In this document: positions 1 to 9,105 of the stretch, piece by piece
How the letters are laid out: every line of letters begins with the position of its first letter
Position numbering within the stretch: the first letter of the stretch is position 1
Assembly (NCBI GenBank): GCA_913031625.1
Contig: CAJWGB010000036.1
Location: forward strand, 1-33,317
DNA length: 33,317 bases
Direction: 5' to 3'
Origin: an uncultured Planctomycetaceae bacterium
GTDB lineage: Bacteria; Planctomycetota; Planctomycetia; Planctomycetales; Planctomycetaceae
Program-made: the position numbers and the translations under genes
Notes under the pieces: model-generated
What the model saw: the letters and a program-made list of their open reading frames with translations, nothing else
What the model was told of the DNA's origin: nothing
The model's database searches: none

Positions 1-1830
1 ATCATTGGTGACCTGGGCCTGCGGTGCGAGTGAACTCATCAGGGACATCAGGCTGCTGACATCTACAGATTTGGTGTCGTACGTTTTCAGCTCATGGTCC
101 GGCAGCGCCAGATTCTGAGTGACTTCTGTCAGCGTCGTGCCGATCAGCTCGTGCTTCTCCGGAGGGGCCACAACAAGAAGCCGTTTGTTGTCTGCGTCGA
201 GCGTAACGGTCGCTTCCGGGACGATCGCTGAAAGGACGGAGGTGGCAGTGGACGCAATCTCTGTCTGAATGGGATACGTCTTCAGCTGTGCCGGCTTTCG
301 TCCTGCCGTGGCTGGTTCCAGCTGTTCAAGCAGAGTCTGGATGGCCTTATGGTCCTGCAGTGTTCCGATTGCGATCAGGCTGCCTGTTCGCGAATCAATC
401 GTGACTTTCGTATCCGGCAGCAGTGTGGCCAGCAGAGTCTGTGCCGCTGATGCGTCAATATGTTCCAGCGGATACACCTCCAGCTGTGTGTCCCCACCTG
501 TCGGTTGCTGAGTCAGCATTTCAGCCAGAGATGCGGCAATCTTCACATGATCGGCTGCATTCGCGAATGCGATCAGCTTGCGGCTTGCCGCGTCGTATCG
601 GTAGGAGCCATCGGCGGCGACCAGCTGCATCGTTGCCAGCAGTTCTGACGAATCCGAAACACGAGCGGGATACAACTTCAGAACAGGCTGTTTGTCAGGC
701 CCCTGATTGGACTCCAGCTGGCCGATAATGATCTTTGCTTTTGCCTGTTGAGTTGGCGTGGCGTTGACCGAGATCTGGCTGGCGGTTTCATCGACGACCA
801 CCGTACCGCTGATAATCTGCTGCAGAACTTCTCCGGCCTGTTTGGGATTGGCGTGCTGGATTGGGTACACAACGAGTTCAGCCGGGACTGCCTTGGCTGG
901 CGGAGGCTTACTCGTTGGCAGGGGAATCTTCTCGACGATTGTCTCAATGCGTCGGATTGAGGATACCGAATCTGTGACCAGCAATTGACCGGTTGCTGCC
1001 AGTGCCTGAGCTTCGCCATAAGTTCCCAGAAGAGGTGTCACCTCCTCGACAACTGATTCGGCTGGGCGGCCTGTCAGCGGGATGAGTACACTGACGAATT
1101 CGAATCGTCCTCGCTCCGCAAGTTCCTCCAACGGGATTCGGGGGATCGCCCCTTCAGGAAGGCCTTCCTTCAGGTTCAGACACATCAACAGTCGCTCTCT
1201 TCGGACAAGAGTGAACCCCTTGGTCAGGAGCCAGCCATTCAACAGATCGATTGCTTCAGTAGGCGTGTATTCTTTGCTGTCCGAATAGTTGAACGCGCCT
1301 TCAGGAACGTCATCCATGACAAGCGACAGGCCCGCTTCATCGGCCATCCAGTCGAGGACGGCTTCCCATTTCTGCAGGCGGAAGTTGAACTTCAGTTTTG
1401 GGGCAAACAGTTCTTCCAGTTGCTTCTGTTGGAGTGCGGTCAGGACGGCTTCCAGTTTTTGCCCGGCTGCTTTCGTGAGCGCCGGTTTGTCCGCGTCTTC
1501 CGCCTCAAGAGCCGTATTGAGTTCTGTGATAATCTGCGTGATGGACGTCTTCTGTTCGTCCGTCAGTTGCAGCGCAGTGACGGTGGCTTCTTCGCTCAGC
1601 CGCAGATAAATGGATGGTGCAGGAGTGGGCTTCTCGTCCTGAGCATTCACTGCGGGCAACAGTGCCGTCAATAACACGGCCATCCACACGATGGGCAGGC
1701 ATTGCGTGGACCGATCGCCTGTTGTGGCCTGAGTCGTGACGCGAGAACATAATGATGCACGGGGCGTGCAGGAGGAGGGCGCGCGGGCAGGCAACTGGGG
1801 CAGCCGCCGTGCTGAACGTCGAGTATCCAT
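1..1830 (-). CDS. Exported protein with N0 (STN-like) domain and tandem secretin N1-type repeats (partial, C-terminus outside window)
   Basis: The frame is open from the left edge to beyond 1830 on the minus strand. The ATG at 1830 gives an Arg-rich n-region (MDTRRSARR) and a hydrophobic stretch (LPIVWMAVLLTALLPAVNA) ending in a signal-peptidase-like AVNA-Q. The ATG at 1683 would leave only a 15-residue signal without positive charge, so I prefer 1830 or another upstream start; neither has a clear Shine-Dalgarno. After an acidic helical stretch comes an N0/STN-like segment (FNFRLQKWEAVLDWMADEAG, then LSLVMDDVPEG). At least five repeats of about 65-70 residues follow, each with a strand like LKLYPA or LEVYPLEH, a helix, and a strand like ISVNAT or LIAIGT. 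This is the ring-building fold of secretin periplasmic domains. The secretin pore domain, if present, lies outside the window. The protein probably works in the periplasm or at the outer membrane. It resembles the N-terminus of the secretin at 26211-30032. Confidence 0.75.
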   Translation of the reverse strand, partial: MDTRRSARRLPQLPARAPSSCTPRASLCSRVTTQATTGDRSTQCLPIVWMAVLLTALLPAVNAQDEKPTPAPSIYLRLSEEATVTALQLTDEQKTSITQIITELNTALEAEDADKPALTKAAGQKLEAVLTALQQKQLEELFAPKLKFNFRLQKWEAVLDWMADEAGLSLVMDDVPEGAFNYSDSKEYTPTEAIDLLNGWLLTKGFTLVRRERLLMCLNLKEGLPEGAIPRIPLEELAERGRFEFVSVLIPLTGRPAESVVEEVTPLLGTYGEAQALAATGQLLVTDSVSSIRRIETIVEKIPLPTSKPPPAKAVPAELVVYPIQHANPKQAGEVLQQIISGTVVVDETASQISVNATPTQQAKAKIIIGQLESNQGPDKQPVLKLYPARVSDSSELLATMQLVAADGSYRYDAASRKLIAFANAADHVKIAASLAEMLTQQPTGGDTQLEVYPLEHIDASAAQTLLATLLPDTKVTIDSRTGSLIAIGTLQDHKAIQTLLEQLEPATAGRKPAQLKTYPIQTEIASTATSVLSAIVPEATVTLDADNKRLLVVAPPEKHELIGTTLTEVTQNLALPDHELKTYDTKSVDVSSLMSLMSSLAPQAQVTND

Positions 1831-2159
1831 CGATCTGCTTTTTGGAAGGGAGTCCCACGCCGAACTGGGGGAATGGCGCCGATCGCCGTATCTCTCACCT
1901 GCCCCGCAGCTGCCGTAGACTCAATATTCCCCGCAGATTACAGAAATCGAGTGGTTTCGGAAAGTCGGAGACCCTTTGGAGAGCTTTTTGACGGGCACGG
2001 AAGATTCCGTTCGCGAATCGGATGACGGGCTGTGGATTGCCGCAAAACCGTGTTGTTGCGTCTGAGGAATGTGCCGATTGAGTAAACATCCCGGCGATTC
2101 AATTCGTAGGTAAGTGAGTGGGCAGGTCGACGGTTGGTCAGATTTGTGGGGGGATTCCG
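1831..2159. other. Divergent intergenic region before rfbA
   Basis: About 330 bases lie between two divergent genes, so promoters for both should be here. I see no promoter of good quality. TTGACG near 1987 has no matching -10 at the right distance. The only clear signal is a purine run (GGGGGGA, 2148-2154) five bases before the ATG at 2160, which fits a ribosome binding site for rfbA. Confidence 0.4.
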
Positions 2160-3041
2160 ATGAGCAAAGGCATCATTTTGGCGGGAGGAACCGGCTCGCG
2201 CCTGTACCCGCTGACGTTGGGAATCTCCAAGCAGATGGCCCCGGTCTATGACAAGCCGATGATTTATTATCCGCTGTGCACATTGCTGCTGGCGGGTATC
2301 AAAGAAATCCTCGTCATCAGTTCGCCGCGCGACCTGCAGGGATTTGAACAGTTACTGGGCGATGGCTCGGACTGGGGGGTTGAGTTTTCGTTTATTGAAC
2401 AACCGCATCCCGAAGGGCTCGCTCAGGCGTTCATCCTGGGAGCCGACTTCATCGGGGACGACCATGTTACGCTGGTCCTGGGCGATAACATTTTTTACGG
2501 ACGAGGCTTCCGCAGCATTCTTCGCAACGCAGCGGCCCTCGAGTCCGGTGCCATTGTGTTCGGTTATGAAGTGCGCGATCCTGAACGGTATGGCGTCGTG
2601 GAATTTGATGAAACGGGAAGAGCCATCTCACTTGAAGAGAAGCCGTCCACGCCACGATCCAACTATGCCGTACCAGGACTGTACTTCTACGACAACGACG
2701 TCGTGGAGATCGCGCGCAACCTGAAACCATCGCCTCGTGGTGAGCTTGAAATCACGGACGTTAATCGAACGTACCTTGAGCAGGGTCGCCTGCAGGTCGA
2801 ATCGTTGTCGCGCGGATTTGCATGGCTCGATACGGGGACTCACGAGTCACTCCTGGACGCGGGCAATTTCGTGGCAGCCATCGAAAAACGAATGGGGCTG
2901 AAGATCTCCTGTCCGGAAGAGATCGCGTACCACCAGGGGTTCATTACGTCTGACGACGTCCTCCGACTGGCCGATCGTTATAAAAACGAGTACGGCGCGT
3001 ACCTCAGGCACGTGGCCGCCCGCGGCATCCCACCTCTGTAG
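2160..3041 (+). CDS. rfbA: Glucose-1-phosphate thymidylyltransferase
   Basis: The enzyme makes dTDP-glucose from dTTP and glucose-1-phosphate in the cytoplasm, the first step toward dTDP-L-rhamnose for surface polysaccharides. The product is 293 residues, the usual family length. The nucleotide-binding signature [11 protein letters not shown] is at residues 9-19, the metal-binding LGDN at 107-110, and the EKP and GLYFYDN motifs follow. The open frame reaches back to 2118, but the ATG at 2160 has a purine-rich binding site just upstream and matches the family N-terminus ([10 protein letters not shown]). No rfbB, rfbC or rfbD lies in the window, so it stands alone here, divergent from the repeat protein at the left edge. 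The family call is firm. Confidence 0.95.
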   Translation: MSKGIILAGGTGSRLYPLTLGISKQMAPVYDKPMIYYPLCTLLLAGIKEILVISSPRDLQGFEQLLGDGSDWGVEFSFIEQPHPEGLAQAFILGADFIGDDHVTLVLGDNIFYGRGFRSILRNAAALESGAIVFGYEVRDPERYGVVEFDETGRAISLEEKPSTPRSNYAVPGLYFYDNDVVEIARNLKPSPRGELEITDVNRTYLEQGRLQVESLSRGFAWLDTGTHESLLDAGNFVAAIEKRMGLKISCPEEIAYHQGFITSDDVLRLADRYKNEYGAYLRHVAARGIPPL

Positions 3042-3178
3042 GCCGGACTAAGGAGCGCAGCGCCCCCCCAACCCGGCGGTTGGTTCATCGCACCGCGACA
3101 GCAGTCTTCAGCGGGATTGGGCAAAGCAGCGTCGATTGTCGGAGTTCGCCGCGCTCGGTGCGGCCTGCTGTTTCCGCC

Positions 3179-5473
3179 CTATGCTGGGACGGCATCGGCA
3201 TCAGACAGCGAAGCGGCGGAGGCAGCGTTGGCATCGGCATGGCCGCCCAGCACAAGGCGTCGCGTCATCCACACTTCGACGGCAAGCAGAATCAAAAACA
3301 GCCATAGCAGAAGTGCCCAGAGTTCACTGGTGGATTCATCCTGGTACATGCCTTTGACGAGCGACTCTGTGCCTGTCACGAATTTCATGCGATTGTTGAC
3401 GGTTAGCCGCGCGTAATCGTCTTCCGTCAGCTCGGTCTGGTCGTCCTCGATATGATCATAATTGACGACAAACGAATCTTTGGGCTTCGCGCCTTCTGTG
3501 TCCTCATGCAGCAGGAATACTCCGGGGATGCGGGGGCCCGACATTCGAACAGTGGACTCCGTGCTGTCTCCTTCCTGAACGGGGGTGCTCAGACTCGCTT
3601 CACGGGTCCGCTCATCGGGTGTGGTGAAGACCAACTCCGTGTCTTCCACGCCTTCCAGTTTCGTGACCAGTGGCTGGCCGAAGCCCACGTTCCGTTGAAT
3701 CCTTGAGGAAGCCATCTGAAACAGCGCTTCATGGATAAAGGGAACATAGTCCGGAGTCGCGACGAGCCCACTCATGGATGCATCGAGAGATGCTCCCATC
3801 AGAAGCACGGTTCCTTTGCGATATTGCCCCTGCAGAAGCAGGGGATGTCCTGAGGTCAGCTGAGCGATAATGGCAGGAGGGCGGGCAGGCCTGCTGTCAG
3901 GATCCGGTTTGTTCTGTTCAGCCTCAGTGTCTGCCTGACGTCCGTTAGGCAGGATGTGCCACCAACTTTCGAAAGCCGCCTGGATCAGGCTGGCACCTTC
4001 GCGTTCACGAAAACGATTGAGCCAGCCAGCCTCAAGGCTGTAAGGAGCGATCGTGACAGCGATCTCCGAATTTCGGACCGCTGAGATTTGCTCTTTCAGC
4101 CGGACTGTCGGCAGAAGACCAGACTCTGCATAGAGCCGATCAAAGGATTCGGGTGTGGATTCAGGTCCCAGGCAGATCATGGCACCATGTCCGTCCGCAA
4201 CAAACTCACGTACGGCATCCAGTGCGGCTCTGGAGAGCCTCGACACGCTGGGCAGAACCACGGCCGCCATTCCATCGAAGTCGTCTGCGGAAAGCTCATT
4301 CGCTTTGATGGTTTTTGCGACGATCCAGGGGTTTTTGTTCTGCGGACTGGTCAGTGCAATCTGCGCAAAGAATGTGTTCCATCGAGTACGTTTTGTCTCT
4401 GTGGAACTTTCGACGAGCAGGACCGGGATCGCGGAGTCCACTCGAATGGCAGCATGAGACTGGTTGTCTGCCTGAACGGGGTCACTCTTCAGGTCTGCTT
4501 TTACACTCAGCAGACTGACGCCCGTGGAGTTAAACCGGACAGACCGTGAAAACGTTGTCTGGGATCCTCCCGGAACATCAATCGTCTCATCCATTCCTGC
4601 CAGCCGCTGTCCGTTGATCAGAATCTGCAGAGGAACTTTTGCAGCTGCTTTGCCTGAATTCAGAACGTCGACTTCAAGTCGCACCGGGAAGTCAGGGACG
4701 GTGAGGTCTCGAGAAAGCTTAAGCTGTCCGAGTGAAATGTTTTGAGAAATCGGTGCGAGTCCATGACCCACGTCCATCACCCAGACGGATGGTTTCACTG
4801 ACGGAAACTTCAGGATGTCATCAAATCGTTTCCATGACTGATCGTTGGTGACGTCCCAGCTGTTGCGTTGGCGATCTGTGAATACGACAACCTCGCGGGA
4901 GCCGTTGCTTCCGCGACCCAGAATTCCGATTGCTTCTTCACAGGCCTGCTGAAGGTCGGATGCTCCTCCTGGAGGAGGAATCTCCTCCAGCAGTTCAGCA
5001 ACCGTTTCGCGGTCCTGAATGGGGCTGTCGAGCAGAACAAACGGCTTGTCTCGTGCGTCGATTATCGTGACGGTGTCGGAGGGACTCAGGGTTTCCAGAA
5101 AGTCTGCGGCGCGACGAATTGCCTTTTGGTGGAGTGTCGTCAGGCCATCTGATCGGCTCATTGAGTTGGAACTGTCGATGACGAGGACGACATCTCGGGA
5201 GCCAGCCGATTCATAGCCGGTGAGGAATCCACTGTTGATCCATGGGCGAGCGGCCGCAAGGGCGATCATCGCGATGGCAAGAATCCGGATCAGCAGCAGC
5301 AGCAGTTCTTCCAGTTTCATCTTTCGCCGGGTGCGGCGACTGGGATTAAGAAACTGCATGGCCCCCCATTGAATGACGTCAAACTTTCGTCGACTGAGCA
5401 GGTGTGCAATTACGGGCAGCCCAATTCCTGCCAGGCCCAGCAGCATGAACGGGTTGATGAAAAACTGCAGCAT
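3179..5473 (-). CDS. BatA-type membrane protein with von Willebrand factor A domain
   Basis: The product is 764 residues from the ATG at 5473, which starts directly at the conserved BatA N-terminal anchor (MLQFFINPFMLLGLAGIGLP, then SRRKFDVIQWGAMQFL). A second membrane helix spans about 55-78. The vWA domain follows with an intact MIDAS start, DSSNS at 100-104. The middle (roughly residues 360-470) resembles a glutamine-amidotransferase-like fold often found in these proteins (ADDFDGMAAVVLPSVSRLS, GHGAMICLGP). A last helix near 725-745 (LWALLLWLFLILLAVEVWM) ends in a basic stretch and a short Ala/Asp tail. The frame extends to 5590, but those 39 residues do not look like the family. In planctomycetes such genes usually sit with a MoxR ATPase and a DUF58 protein; neither is within the window. 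A metal-dependent role in envelope complex assembly is inferred from the family. Confidence 0.85.
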   Translation of the reverse strand: MLQFFINPFMLLGLAGIGLPVIAHLLSRRKFDVIQWGAMQFLNPSRRTRRKMKLEELLLLLIRILAIAMIALAAARPWINSGFLTGYESAGSRDVVLVIDSSNSMSRSDGLTTLHQKAIRRAADFLETLSPSDTVTIIDARDKPFVLLDSPIQDRETVAELLEEIPPPGGASDLQQACEEAIGILGRGSNGSREVVVFTDRQRNSWDVTNDQSWKRFDDILKFPSVKPSVWVMDVGHGLAPISQNISLGQLKLSRDLTVPDFPVRLEVDVLNSGKAAAKVPLQILINGQRLAGMDETIDVPGGSQTTFSRSVRFNSTGVSLLSVKADLKSDPVQADNQSHAAIRVDSAIPVLLVESSTETKRTRWNTFFAQIALTSPQNKNPWIVAKTIKANELSADDFDGMAAVVLPSVSRLSRAALDAVREFVADGHGAMICLGPESTPESFDRLYAESGLLPTVRLKEQISAVRNSEIAVTIAPYSLEAGWLNRFREREGASLIQAAFESWWHILPNGRQADTEAEQNKPDPDSRPARPPAIIAQLTSGHPLLLQGQYRKGTVLLMGASLDASMSGLVATPDYVPFIHEALFQMASSRIQRNVGFGQPLVTKLEGVEDTELVFTTPDERTREASLSTPVQEGDSTESTVRMSGPRIPGVFLLHEDTEGAKPKDSFVVNYDHIEDDQTELTEDDYARLTVNNRMKFVTGTESLVKGMYQDESTSELWALLLWLFLILLAVEVWMTRRLVLGGHADANAASAASLSDADAVPA

Positions 5474-5798
5474 GAGCGATCTGACGGCGAGTGCGGCGGT
5501 CGAGCCGATGAAACGATGGGTTTGGCCGATTCTCGCCACTGTTTGCAGGGAATCAAACGGGAATCGCTCCGGAAATGCCTGCACATCCAAATTGTCCCGT
5601 CATTCTGAGGGCCGCCGGGGTTTCTGCCTTCGCTGACCTGCTTTCGACGGTAGACTGATCGGGTGATGCGGAAATAATACGGATGCCCTGCCGACACAGT
5701 GGTTCATTCCCCTGGTAATTCCGGTGACTGCAACTACGGTCAAGTCGCAGTCTGGAACAGAATTCGCGACGAGTCCTCTTCAACAGTTGAGAATAACG
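5474..5798. other. Divergent region between vWA and radical SAM genes
   Basis: This stretch should hold the promoters for the two divergent genes. It also includes in-frame upstream extensions of both (to 5590 on the minus strand and 5724 on the plus strand), which do not look conserved. I could not pick a convincing -35/-10 pair or a hairpin. Confidence 0.3.
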
Positions 5799-7193
5799 AT
5801 GTACACCCTGCGCATGGCCAAGCGGATGCTGTTTGAAACAAACAAGCGCCTTCTTTGGAAGCTGTTCTGGAATCTGGGTGTGAAAGGAGCCCGGTCGGTT
5901 CTCGCACACAAACGCCGGATGCGTAAGGGACAGTTCTTTCCGCCGTTCCTCTATGTCTCAGTCATTAACAGCTGCAACCTGAGGTGTCAGGGATGCTGGG
6001 TTGATGTCGCTCACAAGCAGCAGACCATCGACCTTGAGGCAATGAATAAACTGATTACGGAAGCTAAGCAGGCGGGAAATACGTTCTTTGGCATCGTGGG
6101 CGGCGAACCGTTCATGCATCCGGAACTGTTCGACATTCTGGCCGCTCATCCGGACGTCTACTTTCAGGTGTTCACCAATGGTCAGTTCATCACAAAAGAG
6201 AAAGCTCAGCGGCTGTTTGAGCTTGGTAATGTCACTCCGCTCATCAGCGTTGAGGGCAATGAAATCATCAGCGACGAGCGGCGTGGTCGAGGTGACGTGC
6301 TGAACAAGACGCTGGAAGGCGTGCAGAACTGCCTTGATGCGAATGTGATGACGGGTGTTTGTACCAGTCTGTGCAAAACAAACATTGATGATCTGCTGAC
6401 AGAGCAGTGGGTCGATCGTCTGATCGAAATGGGCGTGCTGTATACGTGGTTTCACGTTTACCGCCCGATGGGTCCGGACGCGATGCCCGAACTCTGTCTG
6501 ACTCCCGAGCAGCAGCGTCAGGCACGTGAGTTCGTCGTTGATATGCGGGCACGTAAACCCATCATCATCATCGATGCGTATTATGACGGAGCCGGCCAGG
6601 CGCTTTGTCCGGCTGCAAACGGGATTAGCCACCACATCAATCCATGGGGAGATATTGAGCCGTGTCCAATCGTGCAGTTTTCTCAGGAGAGTATTCACTC
6701 CTCAGAAGAAGACGATCGCACACTGTTCGAGAAGTTTACTCAATCCGAATTCCTGGCTGACTTTCGGACGCTGGCTCAGGAAACCACACGAGGATGCATC
6801 GTGCTGGAACGTCCCGAACTCCTGCAGCAGGTTGTTGAGAAGCACGATGCGAAAGACAGCACGGCACGCGGCACTGCGTTGCAGGAACTCAAGTCCATGG
6901 TTCCGCGTACGTCACAGTACCATCCTGGACACGAGATTCCGGAACGAAACCTCTACTACCGCCTCGCCAAAAAGTTTCTTTTCAATGACTTTGGCGTCTA
7001 CGAAGGCCACGATCATTCCGGAACTGCCGCACCGTACATCGTGTCATCAGAGCCGGCCTTGCGGGCAAACGGTGCTGCGTCTCAGGCCGGTGGTTGTTGC
7101 GGCACCGAACAGTCAGCTGACGCTGGTTGCTGTGGTGGAGGCGAGAACCTCGTGACGCTGGGAATGGAAGACCCAAAGGACTCTGACACCTAA
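5799..7193 (+). CDS. Radical SAM protein with SPASM-like region and Cys-rich tail
   Basis: The SAM-binding [4Fe-4S] motif CNLRCQGC (Cys 59, 63, 66) is followed by GGEPFMHPE, typical of radical SAM enzymes. Further cysteines near 270 (LCPAANG), 289 (EPCPIV) and 333 (RGCIVL) look like a SPASM or Twitch auxiliary cluster site. Residues 1-50 are basic and helical. The C-terminus carries two Cys-Cys pairs (433-434 and 444-445) in a Gly-rich stretch. The ATG at 5799 has a weak GAGAA in front; a GTG at 5724 in the same frame would add 25 residues and has no binding site. The substrate cannot be told from sequence. The gene is divergent from the vWA gene, with about 325 bases between the two chosen starts, and no peptide substrate or partner is visible beside it. 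Confidence 0.85.
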   Translation: MYTLRMAKRMLFETNKRLLWKLFWNLGVKGARSVLAHKRRMRKGQFFPPFLYVSVINSCNLRCQGCWVDVAHKQQTIDLEAMNKLITEAKQAGNTFFGIVGGEPFMHPELFDILAAHPDVYFQVFTNGQFITKEKAQRLFELGNVTPLISVEGNEIISDERRGRGDVLNKTLEGVQNCLDANVMTGVCTSLCKTNIDDLLTEQWVDRLIEMGVLYTWFHVYRPMGPDAMPELCLTPEQQRQAREFVVDMRARKPIIIIDAYYDGAGQALCPAANGISHHINPWGDIEPCPIVQFSQESIHSSEEDDRTLFEKFTQSEFLADFRTLAQETTRGCIVLERPELLQQVVEKHDAKDSTARGTALQELKSMVPRTSQYHPGHEIPERNLYYRLAKKFLFNDFGVYEGHDHSGTAAPYIVSSEPALRANGAASQAGGCCGTEQSADAGCCGGGENLVTLGMEDPKDSDT

Positions 7194-7201
7194 ACCATGT
7201 G

Positions 7202-7222
7202 CCTGGCTGTCATGCGGCCAGG
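7202..7222 (+). terminator. Weak stem-loop after the radical SAM gene
   Basis: CCTGGC (7202-7207) pairs with GCCAGG (7217-7222) across a nine-base loop, nine bases after the stop codon. There is no real T-run afterwards, so it may stabilise the mRNA end or act only weakly as a terminator. Confidence 0.3.
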
Positions 7223-7362
7223 ACCGCCTTTGTCGTTGCAGAAGATTACTCAAGGGATCCGATCGTCGCCGCTCCGCCTATCGCCGTGGCACGTCTTGCG
7301 CGAACCTGTCATACTGCCTGGTCTGTCATTTGTCGCGCTAAGTGCCTGTAAACCAGATTCCC

Positions 7363-8880
7363 ATGTCGAGACTTCTTTCGCTTCTTCTTGTCTTTGGACT
7401 CGTACTCCCTGTTTTCGCAGATGAAGTCTCGGGTGACGGCGATCAGGATGATCAGGCCGATTCCCGGACAACGCAGGTGGAGCCTGACTCCGGCAGCGAC
7501 GAAACTCCGGCAGAAGAAGATCACGGCAGCGTCTGGTCGCAACTCGGGTTTGCGACGCTTGCCATCTTCCTTGTGCTGTTGAATGGTTTCTTTGTCGCGG
7601 CCGAGTTCGCTCTCGTTAAAGTCCGCGCCAGCCAGATTGAGGAGCTGGCGCGTCAGAATCGCCCGTTTTCAAGAACGGCACTCTGGCTCTCAGAACGGAT
7701 GGAAGACACGCTTGCCGCCTGTCAGCTCGGAATCACGATGGCTTCGCTGGCCCTGGGTTATGTGGGCGAGCCGGCTTTTCACCACCTGCTGGAACCCGTG
7801 CTTTCGCCGATTATCTCCAACGAGACTGCGATGCACATCATCAGTTTCGGATTCGCATTCACGTTTATTACGGCGCTGCACCTGATCATCGGAGAGCAGG
7901 CTCCCAAGATTTACGCCATTCGCCGACCCGAGCAGATGGTGCTCTGGTGTGCGATCCCGATGAAATTCTTCTTCGTGATCAGCTACCCGTTGCTGGTTGC
8001 TCTGAACTGGTCCACCGAAATCATCCTCAAGTGGATGGGGGTCGATTCCGCCGGACATGATACTCCTCACACGGAAGAGGAGATTCGGGCACTGTTGCGT
8101 GAAGCGCGTGTTCACGGAGACGTAACACAGAATGAGCAGCGGCTCATTGATGCCGTCTTTGAGTTTGACGATATGCTGTGCCGACGCGTCATGGTGCCTC
8201 GCGGGGATGTCGAGTTCCTGACCACTGACCAGACTCTCGAGCAGTGTGTTGGCCAGGCCAGTCAATCCCGCCACACAAGGTTTCCGCTGTGCAACGGATC
8301 TCTGGACGACGTGATCGGTGTGGTGCATATCAAGGACCTCGTTGGACTGTCTGATCCGGAAACGTTTGACCTGACGAAGCTGGCGCGGGAGCCTCAAAGT
8401 GTTCCCGAGAATATGCCTATCAGCCGGTTATTGCGGTTCTTTCAGCGGATCCGTCAACACATGGTCTTCGTCGCTGACGAGTACGGGAACACGATCGGTA
8501 TCGTGACTCTGGAGAATGTCCTCGAACAGATTGTCGGCGCTGTCCAGGATGAGTTTGATCTTGAGACTCCGGACATTGTTCCGGACGGTCCTGGCCAGTT
8601 TATGGTTCGCGGCAGTACGCCGATTGATGTGGTTGAGAAGATTCTGAATCTGTACCGAGGCAGCGACGAAGTCGATACGTTTTCCGGACTGCTGATGGCA
8701 CGGCACGGTGAGGTGCTGGAGGTCGGCGATCGAATTGACCTTGGCGGTGCCGTCGCTGAAGTTGTCGAAGTGAAGGGCACACGAGCGGAGAAGGTTCGCG
8801 TCACACTCGATAACAGTCCGGCGACGGAAATCCCGCAGATTAACGATACTCCGGACGAAGGTGCTTCCGACGACCACTAG
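7363..8880 (+). CDS. CNNM/CBS/CorC_HlyC-domain membrane protein (hemolysin C / magnesium-cobalt efflux family)
   Basis: The product is 505 residues from the ATG at 7363, which begins a clear Sec signal peptide (MSRLLSLLLVFGLVLPVFAD). An acidic linker follows. Then comes the CNNM (DUF21) membrane domain with about four helices, the first being LGFATLAIFLVLLNGFFVAA. Two CBS repeats follow (RRVMVPRGDVEFL, HTRFPLCNGSLDDVIGVVHI, VFVADEYGNTIGIVTLENVL). A C-terminal CorC_HlyC domain (FMVRGSTPIDVVEKILNL to the end) completes the usual order. Proteins of this family are linked to Mg2+ or Co2+ export and CBS-controlled transport; they are not proven hemolysins. A GTG at 7342 is possible but would put seven residues ahead of the signal peptide. 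It lies 169 bases after the radical SAM gene. Confidence 0.9.
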   Translation: MSRLLSLLLVFGLVLPVFADEVSGDGDQDDQADSRTTQVEPDSGSDETPAEEDHGSVWSQLGFATLAIFLVLLNGFFVAAEFALVKVRASQIEELARQNRPFSRTALWLSERMEDTLAACQLGITMASLALGYVGEPAFHHLLEPVLSPIISNETAMHIISFGFAFTFITALHLIIGEQAPKIYAIRRPEQMVLWCAIPMKFFFVISYPLLVALNWSTEIILKWMGVDSAGHDTPHTEEEIRALLREARVHGDVTQNEQRLIDAVFEFDDMLCRRVMVPRGDVEFLTTDQTLEQCVGQASQSRHTRFPLCNGSLDDVIGVVHIKDLVGLSDPETFDLTKLAREPQSVPENMPISRLLRFFQRIRQHMVFVADEYGNTIGIVTLENVLEQIVGAVQDEFDLETPDIVPDGPGQFMVRGSTPIDVVEKILNLYRGSDEVDTFSGLLMARHGEVLEVGDRIDLGGAVAEVVEVKGTRAEKVRVTLDNSPATEIPQINDTPDEGASDDH

Positions 8881-9061
8881 AGTGCTTTCCGGATATCGCA
8901 GCGTCTAAGCGGACACAGGCCCGCAGCGCGACGGAGGGAATCGCTGCGCTCTGCTGGCTTGCACAGCGCTACGCTCTGGTGAACAGGACTCGCCCAGACC
9001 GACACAAGCTGATTCGGACGCCAACGTGCGTCGAATGCCGGGTAAACGAATGACAATGATT

Positions 9062-9083
9062 CTCCAGCTTCGCTTAACTGGAG
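9062..9083. terminator. Stem-loop between convergent genes
   Basis: CTCCAG (9062-9067) pairs with CTGGAG (9078-9083). It lies in the 225-base gap between the convergent CorC-type and DUF1552 genes, just past the stop codon of the latter. No T-run is seen on either side, so termination is only a suggestion. Confidence 0.25.
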
Positions 9084-9105
9084 CAGGGGCCCGCGTGACG
9101 GCCGG

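Noticed and set aside
2344-2843. Several open frames inside rfbA on both strands
   Set aside because: They are shadows of the rfbA coding frame without their own signals.
6679-6687. TTTCTCAGG inside the radical SAM gene, complementary to the small-RNA loop
   Set aside because: A single nine-base match in 33 kb is expected by chance with fair probability, and it is deep in the coding region.
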